A DNA stretch of 18,474 nucleotides from Flavobacteriales bacterium UBA1820 (GTDB lineage: Bacteria > Bacteroidota > Bacteroidia > Flavobacteriales > UBA1820). Positions 8,847-16,694 of this stretch are shown here, in pieces. Numbering within the stretch: position 1 is the first letter of the stretch; the number at the start of each line of letters is the position of its first letter. Below the pieces are notes generated by a model. The model made no database searches. It was not told where the DNA came from and worked only from the letters and a program-made list of their open reading frames with translations. The stretch lies in the NCBI GenBank assembly GCA_002314265.1, contig DCEW01000029.1, forward strand, positions 1 to 18,474, written 5' to 3'. Position numbers and translations under genes: made by a program.

Positions 8847-11282
8847 TCAGAAACTATACGAAGCCGTAAAATACAACACCCGGGAGCGATAGCCCTCGCG
8901 GGATACTTCGTTTTGCAACAAACCGTCGCCTGCATCGACCACCGAACGGGTCGTGGAGCGGAAGGAATTGAACACGTCGGTAAGGCGGACAAAAAGATTC
9001 ATCCGCCCTTCGAGCAAACTGTACCGCAAGCCGGCGTCCATCGTTCCGAGCGGATCGACTGTTCCCTGGATGAGGGTCTGACGCCCCGAGTAACGCCCCA
9101 GGAGCATGGCGGTCAAGTGGTCGTTCACCTGGAAGTTGGCCGACATTTTGGCCGTGAAATTGATCCCCGAAGCATTCCAGAAGGTATTCTCTCCCCGGGA
9201 ATAGTCCGCATAGTAGGCATTGAGGCTGCCCGAAAGGTCCAGGCGATCCCACAACTGGAGCGAGGCGATGAGTTCCGTGCCGAGGAAATACGACGAGCCG
9301 TAATTCTTGTACGTGTTGTAAAGCACCCCGCGGGTTTGTTCGCCGGTCACGGGATGGATGGGCGTGAGGTACGACTGGATCACATTCTGGTTGTAGTTGT
9401 AATACGCCGAAAGACTTACGTCGAGTTCGTCCCACACCCCATGGAAGGTCAGTTCCAACGAATGGTTGTACTCGGGCCGCAGGAAGGGATTGCCCACGCT
9501 GGGACGGGCCGGGTTGGTCGATACCGCGTTGGGGTTCAACTGACGGGTATCGGGACGGGCTACCCGGGACGAATAAGACAACATCAACGACCGATCCCGA
9601 TCTACCCGCCAGATGAGGCTGGCCGAGGGAAACACGTTGAGGCTGTCGTTGAGGTGGCGGTAACCGCCCGTGCCGTCCTCCTGGAGCAGGGAGCGCACCT
9701 GCGATTTCCAATATTCGCCCCGCAGACCAGCCGAGGCGGTCAGCGCGCCGAACGTGCGGCTGTAAGTAAGGTAAAGGGCATATACGTCTTCGTCGAACTG
9801 GAAATGAGACGTCGTTACGGTTTCAAGGGGAGGGATGGGCGAAGGCATCCGGGAGATACTCCGGTCGTGGTACGGATTGTCCATCGTGCGGAGGTTGGCA
9901 CTCACCCCGGCTTCCCACTTGTACCGGTCCCGCTGATAGGTATAGTCCACCCGCGCCGAGAAATACGAATAGTCGTTGCGGTAGTGCGAGGTATCGACCA
10001 CTCCGTCCGGCATGAAGGGCGAGGCTTTGACGGTAAAGTCCTGCGCAAACTCGGTGTCGGCTCCCGTATGGTCTATCTCGTAATTCACGTCCGCTTCCAG
10101 ACGGCTGCTATTGTCGAAGGCATGGCTCAAGTGCGCCCCGGTGGTAAAGAAATCCATCTGGCTGGCGGAATACGCCGCGCTGGAATACGCCGAGGAAGGC
10201 TCCGCGTCGGAAGCTGCCGCGAAGGAACGGCTGTCGATGTCCATCTTCGAAGCGCGCCAGGCGTTGCGGTAAGCAGCGCTGTAAGAGATTTGCGTGCGGG
10301 AGGATAGGTCGTAGTCCACCCCGGCTTTCACCTCGTGGAGCCGTCCCAGGTAGTAGCCGCCTACCTGCTGGGCGCTGGTTGCCGGAGCTTCCTGCTCGGG
10401 CGAAGAGGGGATGTCGGTTTTGGAAACCTCGCCCGTGATTACACTCTTGTTCTGGAAAAAGGTGTACGCCCCCCAGATGTTTACCTTCTCCCACCGGCGA
10501 TTGACGTTCAGGGCCAGGTCGTACTTTTCCCCGGTACCTACCCCGGCATCCACCGAGGCTCCGAAGCCTTGTTTCCGGCTCTTGGTCGTTACGATGTTGA
10601 CGATACCCGAAGGACCGTCGGGGTATTCCTTGGCCGAGGGACTGGTGATGAATTCCACCCGCGCCACGGACGAAGCAGGCAGCAGGTTGAGCAGTTCCAT
10701 CGAATTGACATTGGTCGGACGCCCGTCGATGAAATACCGCACATTGGACGAGCCGCGCAGGGTCATGTTTCCTTTCAGATCGGTACAGGCCGACGGCAGG
10801 TTGTTCATCAGGTCTTTCGACGCATTGCCCGAGGTCTGAAGGTCGCCTCCCACATAGACGGTACGCTGCCCCAGTCGGGTACGCACCGAGGACACCCGCG
10901 GGGTAACCACTACATCGGAAAGCAAACGGTATTCGGGTTCAAGGGCCAAGGACAAGGCAACCGACGACGACACTTCCACCGCCTGGCTTCGTGCGGGGAG
11001 ATAACCCGACAGCCCCGCCTCGATACGATACGTTCCTTCCGGCAGACGGTCGAAGGTGTAATATCCCTGGTCGTCGCATGCGCTCCTGCGCACCACCTGT
11101 CCGGTGGCCGCTTCGTACAGCACGACCCAAGCTCCGGGAAGGGATTCCCCGGAAAGCCTGTCGGTGATCTGCCCGCCGATCGAAGGCCCCGAAGGACGGG
11201 AGGAAACCGTTTCTTCCTGCAGCTCGCTTGCAGCAGCAAAGAGGGCAAAGGACAAAAAATACAGCAAAAAGAGCTTCTTCAT
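8847..11282 (-). CDS. TonB-dependent-receptor-like outer-membrane beta-barrel protein
   Basis: The chosen start at 11282 gives 811 residues with a proper signal peptide (MKKLFLLYFLSFALFAAAS). A longer frame from 11360 would add 26 residues and run into the end of marC. Residues about 35-115 form a carboxypeptidase-regulatory-like domain (GGQITDRLSGESLPGAWVVLYEAATG, then YYTFDRLPEGTYRIEAGLSGY). A plug-like domain spans about 125-233 (LSDVVVTPRV, MTLRGSSNVRYFIDGRPTNV, GIVNIVTTKS). The rest is a large barrel with alternating aromatic strands, ending in LYFTASYSF, an outer-membrane assembly signal. The domain order matches the Bacteroidetes 'outer membrane beta-barrel family' group related to TonB-dependent receptors. 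There is no SusD partner, so glycan import is not implied and the substrate is unknown. It follows marC by 34 bases and is probably co-transcribed. Confidence 0.9.
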   Translation of the reverse strand: MKKLFLLYFLSFALFAAASELQEETVSSRPSGPSIGGQITDRLSGESLPGAWVVLYEAATGQVVRRSACDDQGYYTFDRLPEGTYRIEAGLSGYLPARSQAVEVSSSVALSLALEPEYRLLSDVVVTPRVSSVRTRLGQRTVYVGGDLQTSGNASKDLMNNLPSACTDLKGNMTLRGSSNVRYFIDGRPTNVNSMELLNLLPASSVARVEFITSPSAKEYPDGPSGIVNIVTTKSRKQGFGASVDAGVGTGEKYDLALNVNRRWEKVNIWGAYTFFQNKSVITGEVSKTDIPSSPEQEAPATSAQQVGGYYLGRLHEVKAGVDYDLSSRTQISYSAAYRNAWRASKMDIDSRSFAAASDAEPSSAYSSAAYSASQMDFFTTGAHLSHAFDNSSRLEADVNYEIDHTGADTEFAQDFTVKASPFMPDGVVDTSHYRNDYSYFSARVDYTYQRDRYKWEAGVSANLRTMDNPYHDRSISRMPSPIPPLETVTTSHFQFDEDVYALYLTYSRTFGALTASAGLRGEYWKSQVRSLLQEDGTGGYRHLNDSLNVFPSASLIWRVDRDRSLMLSYSSRVARPDTRQLNPNAVSTNPARPSVGNPFLRPEYNHSLELTFHGVWDELDVSLSAYYNYNQNVIQSYLTPIHPVTGEQTRGVLYNTYKNYGSSYFLGTELIASLQLWDRLDLSGSLNAYYADYSRGENTFWNASGINFTAKMSANFQVNDHLTAMLLGRYSGRQTLIQGTVDPLGTMDAGLRYSLLEGRMNLFVRLTDVFNSFRSTTRSVVDAGDGLLQNEVSREGYRSRVLYFTASYSF

Positions 11283-11316
11283 CTGGATTCTTACGGATAC
11301 GGAAACGAGCGAGAAG

Positions 11317-11895
11317 CTACAGGAGGGTTTTGAGGTTGGTAGTAAACATCTGAATGGCAATGGCCAGCAGGATAATGCCGAAAATCCGGCGCAAAACCGA
11401 CAGGCCGTTCTTGCCGATCAGCCGTTCGATGGCCGACGCTTTCTTGATCACCACATAGACCAGCAGCAGGTTGAGCACGATGCCGATGATCACGCACGCG
11501 AGCGAATACTGCGAGCGCAGCGAAAGGATCGTGGTCAGGCTGCCTGCCCCGGCGATCAGCGGAAAAGCCAAAGGCACGATGGAAGCCGTTTCGGGCTGTT
11601 CGTCCCGGAAAAGCTGGATACCCAGGATCATCTCCATCGCAAAGAAGAAAATGACCAGCGCACCGGCTACCGCAAAGGCATTGACCGAAATCCCGATGTA
11701 GTGCAACATCCCCTCGCCGAAGAACACGAACAGGATCATGATGATCCCCGCCGCCCATGCCGCCTTTCCGGCCTGAAGGGCGCCGGCCTTTTTCTTCAGA
11801 TCGAGAATCACGGGAATACTGCCCACGATATCGATCACCACGAAGAGCGTCATGGTGATCAGGGTGATGTCTTTGATGTACTTCAAAAAATCCAT
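11317..11895 (-). CDS. MarC-family integral membrane protein
   Basis: This 192-residue protein has six likely membrane helices (about 10-31, 45-65, 73-93, 105-125, 130-151 and 168-184) and the family signature PLAFPLIAGAGSLTTI at 108-123, followed by an LRSQY loop. MarC/UPF0056 proteins sit in the inner membrane. Their role is not settled, and the early link to multiple antibiotic resistance has been withdrawn. The length is close to the family norm of about 200. The start at 11895 (MDFLKYIKDITL) is preceded by a good promoter. The barrel-protein gene follows closely on the same strand, suggesting a two-gene operon. Confidence 0.92.
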   Translation of the reverse strand: MDFLKYIKDITLITMTLFVVIDIVGSIPVILDLKKKAGALQAGKAAWAAGIIMILFVFFGEGMLHYIGISVNAFAVAGALVIFFFAMEMILGIQLFRDEQPETASIVPLAFPLIAGAGSLTTILSLRSQYSLACVIIGIVLNLLLVYVVIKKASAIERLIGKNGLSVLRRIFGIILLAIAIQMFTTNLKTLL

Positions 11896-11931
11896 ATCCG
11901 CAATTTTTTAGATGATCTTCAAAATTCATTG

Positions 11932-11964
11932 CAAATATGAGGATTTTTTTGGGATTTCCGCAAA
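11932..11964 (-). promoter_or_regulatory. Promoter for marC and the barrel-protein gene
   Basis: On the minus strand the sequence reads TTTG (11961-11964), 21 bases, CATATTTG (11932-11939). This is the Bacteroidetes consensus with one mismatch in the -7 box. The start of transcription would fall about 30 bases before the marC ATG. Confidence 0.6.
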
Positions 11965-12032
11965 AACCTCCCTCTGTTTCTCTTCGTTTCGAGTTACGGG
12001 GCAAAGTACGCCCGAAAAAGCCCCTGCGGGCA

Positions 12033-12061
12033 ATCGCTACTTGTAGTGATTTTGCACAAAA
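12033..12061. promoter_or_regulatory. Inverted repeats in the marC/tetR divergent region
   Basis: Two operator-like structures lie side by side. ATCGCTAC TT GTAGTGAT (12033-12050) has 8-base arms with one mismatch. TTTTG CA CAAAA (12050-12061) has perfect 5-base arms. They lie between the two divergent promoters and cover neither core. A regulator-binding role is possible but not shown. Confidence 0.3.
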
Positions 12062-12098
12062 CAGCCGAAGAGCAGGACATGTTAATTTCCACAGAAAA

Positions 12099-12130
12099 CT
12101 TGCCGGAATCGGAAAAGCGGAATACTTTTG
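12099..12130 (+). promoter_or_regulatory. Promoter of the TetR-efflux operon
   Basis: A perfect -7 box TACTTTTG (12123-12130) is preceded after 20 bases by CTTG (12099-12102), a one-mismatch -33 box. Transcription would start within the palindrome at 12131-12146, about 40 bases before the TetR ATG. Confidence 0.65.
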
Positions 12131-12146
12131 TCAATCATTTGATTGA
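12131..12146. promoter_or_regulatory. Candidate TetR operator (perfect palindrome)
   Basis: TCAATCA TT TGATTGA is an exact inverted repeat with 7-base arms. It begins at the base after the -7 box and covers the expected transcript start. The downstream gene is a TetR-family regulator, and such proteins commonly repress their own operon by binding a 14-18 base palindrome at the promoter. The binding itself is inferred. Confidence 0.6.
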
Positions 12147-12175
12147 ATCGAACGCTTGAAGCAAACACTTGATCC

Positions 12176-12790
12176 ATGAGCACCGCCGGAAACAACGTCG
12201 AACAAGACATCGTAAACGCCGCACAGGACATCTTCGTCGAGAAAGGCTACGACGGAGCCACCATGCGCGAGATCGCGGCCCGTGCCGGGATCAACATCTC
12301 GATGTTGCACTACTACTTCCGCAGCAAGGACAATCTGTTCGACATCGTGTTCAACCGCGTATTCCAACGCTTGTACGGCCGCATTTTCGAAGTGATGGCC
12401 TCCTCGGAAGACTTGTTTGCCAAACTGCAGACCATCGTGGACCTCTACCTCCAGACCGTCTCCGAAAACCCGCGCGTGCCCGGTTTTATCCTCAACGAGG
12501 TTACCCGCCGCCCGGTAGGCAACGGCCGTCTGGCCGACTACAAACGGCTCATCCACGAGCATGCCAAAACCTTCCAGGAACAGCTCGACCGCGCCGCCCG
12601 GGAAGGTCTCATCCGCCCCGTGGGTGTGATGGAACTCTTTGTCGATATCGAATCACTGTGTGTATATCCCTTTCTCACTTTTCCGCTATGGCAAAAACTC
12701 TTCGACACCACCCAAACCGACTTCACCCGAATGGTTCTCTCTCGCCGGGAGACATTCGCACAAAACCTGATCAAATCTCTCGAAAAATGA
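12176..12790 (+). CDS. TetR/AcrR-family transcriptional regulator
   Basis: This 204-residue protein has a typical N-terminal TetR helix-turn-helix: DIVNAAQDIFVEKGYDGATMREIAARAGINISMLHYYFRSKDNLF at about 11-55, where the recognition helix ends in the conserved HYYFRSKDNL. The C-terminal part (about 65-204) is helical and would bind a ligand that cannot be predicted. It is the first gene of an efflux operon, which suggests it represses the operon until the pump substrate is present, as CecR does for ybhGFSR in enteric bacteria. A perfect palindrome at 12131-12146 is the likely operator. Its stop codon overlaps the start of the TolC gene (ATGA), implying translational coupling. Confidence 0.93.
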   Translation: MSTAGNNVEQDIVNAAQDIFVEKGYDGATMREIAARAGINISMLHYYFRSKDNLFDIVFNRVFQRLYGRIFEVMASSEDLFAKLQTIVDLYLQTVSENPRVPGFILNEVTRRPVGNGRLADYKRLIHEHAKTFQEQLDRAAREGLIRPVGVMELFVDIESLCVYPFLTFPLWQKLFDTTQTDFTRMVLSRRETFAQNLIKSLEK

Positions 12791-14286
12791 ACCTGCGCAC
12801 CGTTTCCTTCCTCCTCGGAGCGATCCTCCTGCCCGCCTTTGCGCCGACAGCCTCCGCCCAAGCCGCCTATTCGCTGCAGCAATGCCGCCAGATGGCCCTG
12901 GAAAACAACAAGCAGATGGGCATCATGAGCCAAAAAATGATCCAGGCCACCGAAGAGCGCAAAGCCGCCGCCACCAAACGTCTGCCCTCCATCTCGGCCA
13001 CCGGAGCCTACCTGTTCAACAGCCGGGAGACCTCGCTCATCGCCCACGACATGATGCTGCCCATCGGATCGGTAGCCCCGGACGGGAGCTTCACCTTCAC
13101 GCCCGACCAGGTAAACAACAGCTTTACCACCATCGACGGGCAAGTGGTTCCGCTGGACGCCTCCGGACAGCCGTTCGACCCGCGGACCAACCCCGAAAAG
13201 ATCCTCTGGAAACAGTACACCACCATCCCGAAAGACCAGCTCACCTTCGACACCCGCAACGTATTCGCCGGGGCGATCACCCTGGCCCAACCGGTGTACA
13301 TGGGCGGCAAGATCCAGGCCTACAACCGCATCGCACGCATGGCGGAAACCCTCTCGGTCCATCAGCGGGATGCCGCTGCCTCGCAGGTGATCCTCTCGAC
13401 CGACCAGGCCTACTGGGGCATCGTTTCGCTCACGCACAAGAAACACTTGGCCGAAAGCCTGCTCGCCCTGCTCGAGAAGCTGCAGAAGGACGTCGCCGCC
13501 ATGAAACGCGAAGGGGTCGCCACCCGTTCGGACGAACTCTCGGTCGAGGTGCAGCTGAACCAGGCGCGAATGTCCCTCACCCAGGTCGAAGACGGACTGA
13601 CCCTTTCCAAGATGAACCTGGCGATGATCTGCGGCCTGCCCCTCGGGGAAGATTTCACCCTCTCGGACAGCATCGCCGTGAGCCAGCCTGACCCCGCTCC
13701 GATCACCGATGTGCAACGGGCCGTGGAAAACCGGCAGGAGATCCAGAGCCTCACCCTGGCTGTGGACATGTACCGGGAAAAGGAAAACGTCACCCGTTCG
13801 GACTACCTGCCTTCGCTGGCGCTCACGGGCAGCTATCTGCTCTCCTCGCCCAATCTCTACAACGGTTTCTCCTTCTCACCCAAAGGGATGTTCAACCTCG
13901 GGGTAATGCTCAAGGTGCCCATCTTCAGCTGGAACGAACGGGGACACAAGATGAAGATCGCCCGGGCCGACACCGAGATCGCCCGTTTGGAGCTGGATGA
14001 GGCGAAGGAAAAAGTAGAACTCCAGATCCACCAGAGCGAGTTTTACCTCAACTCCGCCCGCAAAAAGGCGGAGATGACCGCCTCCAACCTGGCCAAAGCC
14101 GTCGAAAACCTCCGTCAGGCTCAACTCTCCTTCCGAGAAGGGGTGGCCACGCTGACCAACGTTTTCGAGGCTCAAACCGCGTGGCTCTCGGCCAGCTCAC
14201 AGCAGATCGACGCGCAGATCGACCTGACCATGGCACGGGTTTACCTGCTCAACGCCACCGGCCAACTGGTCCCCTCTACCCTTTGA
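12787..14286 (+). CDS. TolC-family outer-membrane efflux protein
   Basis: The start at 12787 overlaps the TetR stop by 4 bases and gives 499 residues with a signal peptide (cleavage likely after TASA at residue 24). The mature start YSLQQCRQMALENNKQM is typical of TolC-like outer-membrane efflux proteins. A second half-repeat follows, with the AVENRQEIQSLTLAVDMYREKENVTRSDYLPSLALTGSY pattern. Long amphipathic helices near the end (ARADTEIARLELDEAKEKVELQIHQSEFYLNSARKKAEMTASNLAKAVENL, shown here as its two halves around 390-440) form the periplasmic tunnel. About 85 residues between GAYLFNS and FAGAITLAQPVYMGGK form a larger than usual first strand-loop region. The protein would be the outer-membrane exit duct for the adaptor and permeases downstream. 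Confidence 0.92.
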   Translation: MNLRTVSFLLGAILLPAFAPTASAQAAYSLQQCRQMALENNKQMGIMSQKMIQATEERKAAATKRLPSISATGAYLFNSRETSLIAHDMMLPIGSVAPDGSFTFTPDQVNNSFTTIDGQVVPLDASGQPFDPRTNPEKILWKQYTTIPKDQLTFDTRNVFAGAITLAQPVYMGGKIQAYNRIARMAETLSVHQRDAAASQVILSTDQAYWGIVSLTHKKHLAESLLALLEKLQKDVAAMKREGVATRSDELSVEVQLNQARMSLTQVEDGLTLSKMNLAMICGLPLGEDFTLSDSIAVSQPDPAPITDVQRAVENRQEIQSLTLAVDMYREKENVTRSDYLPSLALTGSYLLSSPNLYNGFSFSPKGMFNLGVMLKVPIFSWNERGHKMKIARADTEIARLELDEAKEKVELQIHQSEFYLNSARKKAEMTASNLAKAVENLRQAQLSFREGVATLTNVFEAQTAWLSASSQQIDAQIDLTMARVYLLNATGQLVPSTL

Positions 14287-14386
14287 ACGACTTTTTGCAA
14301 AACGACATAAAAACAACCCCTAAACCTTTATAAAACCGCCCTGTGCGGAAAACCGACAAGACCAACGATAAACCAACCAGACGAAC
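14287..14386. other. Gap between the TolC and HlyD genes
   Basis: This 100-base A-rich spacer contains TTTTTGCAAAA (14292-14302), another small TTTTG/CAAAA palindrome. It has no convincing -7 box downstream and no strong terminator. The genes on either side are probably still one transcript, though an internal promoter cannot be excluded. Confidence 0.3.
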
Positions 14387-15397
14387 ATGGAAGAAAACAA
14401 AGAAAAAACGAACGACAAGAGCATGGTAACGGGCTTTATCGTCACCATCGCTGCCATCGTGGTAGTCGCCCTGGTAGGCGTACTGTTCCTGCAACCCAAA
14501 GACCCGTACATCCAGGGACAGGCCGACGCCGATCAGGTTCGCATATCCAGCAAAGTACCGGGTCGGATAGAAAGCCTCCTGGTCGAGGAAGGGCAGACGG
14601 TTCGCCAGGGAGATACCTTGGGCCGTCTCTACATTCCCGACATCGAAGCCAAGAAAGCACAGGCCGCCGCCGCCCTTTCCGCGGCGCAGGCCCAGAACAA
14701 AAAAGCCCAAAAGGGCGCCCGCAGCGAACAGATAACCGCTGCCTATCAAGTATGGCAGAAAGCGGTTGCCGGCCTGGAAATCGCCGAGAAATCCTATCGC
14801 CGGATGGAAAACCTCTTCGGGGAAGGCGTGGTAACCGCCCAGAAACGCGACGAAGCTCTGGCCAACTACAAAGCGATGCAGGCCAGCGAGCGAGCCGCCC
14901 GTTCGCAGTACGACATGGCGGTCAACGGCGCGGAACGGGAGGATCGCGAAGCAGCTTCCGCCCTGGTGGAACGCGCACAGGGAGCCATGAGCGAGATCGA
15001 ATCCTACATCGACGAGTCGATCCTCATCAGCCCCATCGACGGCGAGGTGTCGGACATCTTCCCCCTCGAAGGCGAACTGGTGGGTACCGGAGCGCCCATC
15101 ATGAACATTCTGGACATGGAAAACCTCTGGGTGTCGTTCAACGTACGCGAAGACGAACTCGGAGCCTTGAAAATGGGACAGGAGATCTCGGCCCGCATCC
15201 CGGCCTTGGACGACCAGACGGTAACGCTGAAGGTTACCTACCTGAAAGACCTCGGTTCGTACGCCACCTGGAAAGCGACCAAGACCAACGGACAGTACGA
15301 CATCAAGACTTTCGAGGTGCGCGCCCGGCCCACCGCTCTCGTCGAGGGACTTCGTCCGGGCATGACGGTGCTGCTGGAGCGCAAGTCGCTGAAGTAA
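14387..15397 (+). CDS. HlyD/YbhG-like periplasmic adaptor (membrane fusion protein)
   Basis: This 336-residue protein has one N-terminal membrane anchor (about 14-36). A first half of a lipoyl-like domain follows (QADADQVRISSKVPGRIESLLVEEGQTVRQGDTL). Next is a long alanine-rich coiled-coil hairpin (about 85-210, AAAALSAAQAQNKKAQKGARSEQ). The second lipoyl half and a beta-barrel complete it (ISPIDGEVSDIFPLEGELVGTGAPIMNILDMENLWVSFNVREDEL, given as family pattern). Adaptors of this type bridge an inner-membrane pump and a TolC duct. KGARSEQI resembles the GARPEEI motif of the YbhG group, which serves ABC-2 pumps. It sits between the TolC gene and the two permease genes, as expected for one export machine. 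Confidence 0.92.
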   Translation: MEENKEKTNDKSMVTGFIVTIAAIVVVALVGVLFLQPKDPYIQGQADADQVRISSKVPGRIESLLVEEGQTVRQGDTLGRLYIPDIEAKKAQAAAALSAAQAQNKKAQKGARSEQITAAYQVWQKAVAGLEIAEKSYRRMENLFGEGVVTAQKRDEALANYKAMQASERAARSQYDMAVNGAEREDREAASALVERAQGAMSEIESYIDESILISPIDGEVSDIFPLEGELVGTGAPIMNILDMENLWVSFNVREDELGALKMGQEISARIPALDDQTVTLKVTYLKDLGSYATWKATKTNGQYDIKTFEVRARPTALVEGLRPGMTVLLERKSLK

Positions 15398-15512
15398 CCC
15401 TCCCGCTCGGAGGAAAACCGAAAGCGGGGAAACTCCGCAAAAGCCTCGAAAGAAAAACGAAGAACACCGAAGCGCAAACCGATAACCTTTCGTTGTCAAA
15501 AAGAACGAACCC
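15398..15512. other. Gap between the HlyD and first permease genes
   Basis: This 115-base purine-rich spacer holds no open frame with family character, no clear terminator and no convincing promoter. In ybh-type clusters the ATPase gene lies between adaptor and permeases, and nothing of it remains here. Confidence 0.4.
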
Positions 15513-16694
15513 ATGAAAGACATCCGGGAAACAACCCGCCACATCGGAGAAATCGCCCGACGGGAAATCGGCATCCTGCGACGGGACAGAATCTATCTGC
15601 TCGCGATGGTGATCGCTCCCCTGCTGTGCGCGATATTCTTCCTCACCCTGATGGGAAGCGGACTGCCGAAAGACCTGCCGGTAGCCATCGTCGATCAGGA
15701 TGGAAGCAGCGTCTCGCGCAACATCATCCGGCAGGTGGACGCTTTCCAACAGAGCGATGTGGTCGCCGTAACCCCCGACTTTTACCAAGCGCGGAAAATG
15801 ATGCAGCGGGGCGAGGTCTACGCCATCCTGGTAATCCCCAAAGGCTTGGAACACGACGCTTCGAGCGGACGGCAACCCACCCTGGACTACTACACCAACA
15901 ACTCGTTCCTGATCGCCGGTTCGCTGCTCTACCGCGACCTGCGGACGATGTCGGTACTGGCCTCCGGAGCTGCCCAGTTGCAAGTGGGACAGGCCCGGGG
16001 AAAGACCGATGCCCAGGTGATGGCGCAGGTACAACCCATCGTGGTCGATACCCATCCCATCGGCAACCCGTGGCTCAACTACTCGGTGTACCTGTCCAAC
16101 ATCCTGCTGCCGGGCGTACTGGGACTGATCATTTTCATCACCACGGTATACAGCATCGGCACCGAGATCAAGTACGGCGGCGCACGACGCCTGCTGGAAA
16201 TGTCCCAAGGTTCGGTTTCGGTCGCCCTGGCCGGAAAACTGCTGCCGCACACGATCGTCTTCTATGCCGTGGGAGCAGCCATGCTGACGGTGATGTACGG
16301 CCTGTTGGGTTTTCCCCATCAGTCGGGCATCCTGCCGATGCTGTTGCTGATGCTGCTCTTTGTCCTCTCCGCCCAGGCGTTGGGCATCGTGATGATCGGT
16401 CTGCTGCCCGATTTCCGTTTGGGCATCAGTTTTGCCAGCCTGTGGGGAGTCATTTCGTTTTCGATCTCGGGCTTTTCCTTCCCGGTGAGCGCCATGCACC
16501 CTATGCTGCAGGCCTTGAGCAACCTGTTTCCCTTGCGACACTATTTTTTGGTATATGTGGATCAGGCGCTCAACGGACTGCCTTTGAGTTATTCCGCCGG
16601 GCAACTGGCCTATCTGGCGGCCTTCTGCCTGCTCCCCCTGCCGCTGCTGGGACGCCTGCGCCATGCCCTCCAACACGCTAAATACCGCATATGA
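15513..16694 (+). CDS. ABC-2 type transporter permease (first of two)
   Basis: This 393-residue inner-membrane protein has the ABC-2 (YhhJ/YbhS/YbhR-like) layout. A first helix at about 27-48 (YLLAMVIAPLLCAIFFLTLMGSG) is followed by a large periplasmic domain of about 140 residues with the PKDLPVAIVDQDGSSVSRNIIRQVDAF motif. Five or so C-terminal helices follow, from LPGVLGLIIFITTVYSIG onward. The motif GTEIKYGGARRLLEMS matches the family's 'E..G....L..sP' cytoplasmic loop that touches the ATPase. Such permeases work as pairs with an ATPase and an adaptor. Here the second permease overlaps by 4 bases (ATGA), but no ATPase gene is present. The exported substrate is unknown. Confidence 0.92.
   Translation: MKDIRETTRHIGEIARREIGILRRDRIYLLAMVIAPLLCAIFFLTLMGSGLPKDLPVAIVDQDGSSVSRNIIRQVDAFQQSDVVAVTPDFYQARKMMQRGEVYAILVIPKGLEHDASSGRQPTLDYYTNNSFLIAGSLLYRDLRTMSVLASGAAQLQVGQARGKTDAQVMAQVQPIVVDTHPIGNPWLNYSVYLSNILLPGVLGLIIFITTVYSIGTEIKYGGARRLLEMSQGSVSVALAGKLLPHTIVFYAVGAAMLTVMYGLLGFPHQSGILPMLLLMLLFVLSAQALGIVMIGLLPDFRLGISFASLWGVISFSISGFSFPVSAMHPMLQALSNLFPLRHYFLVYVDQALNGLPLSYSAGQLAYLAAFCLLPLPLLGRLRHALQHAKYRI

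Noticed and set aside
8412-10307. A 631-codon open frame opposite the barrel-protein gene and overlapping the glycosyltransferase end
   Set aside because: It covers parts of two well-supported genes, has no domain signature and reads like a codon-bias shadow.
11283-11360. Longer start for the barrel protein
   Set aside because: It would overlap the end of marC and hide the signal peptide that begins at the 11282 start.
12011-12034. GCCCCTGCGGGCAATCG as a third copy of the edge repeat
   Set aside because: It shares only GCGGGCAA-CG with one mismatch and lacks the GGGC start and the adjoining perfect hairpin.
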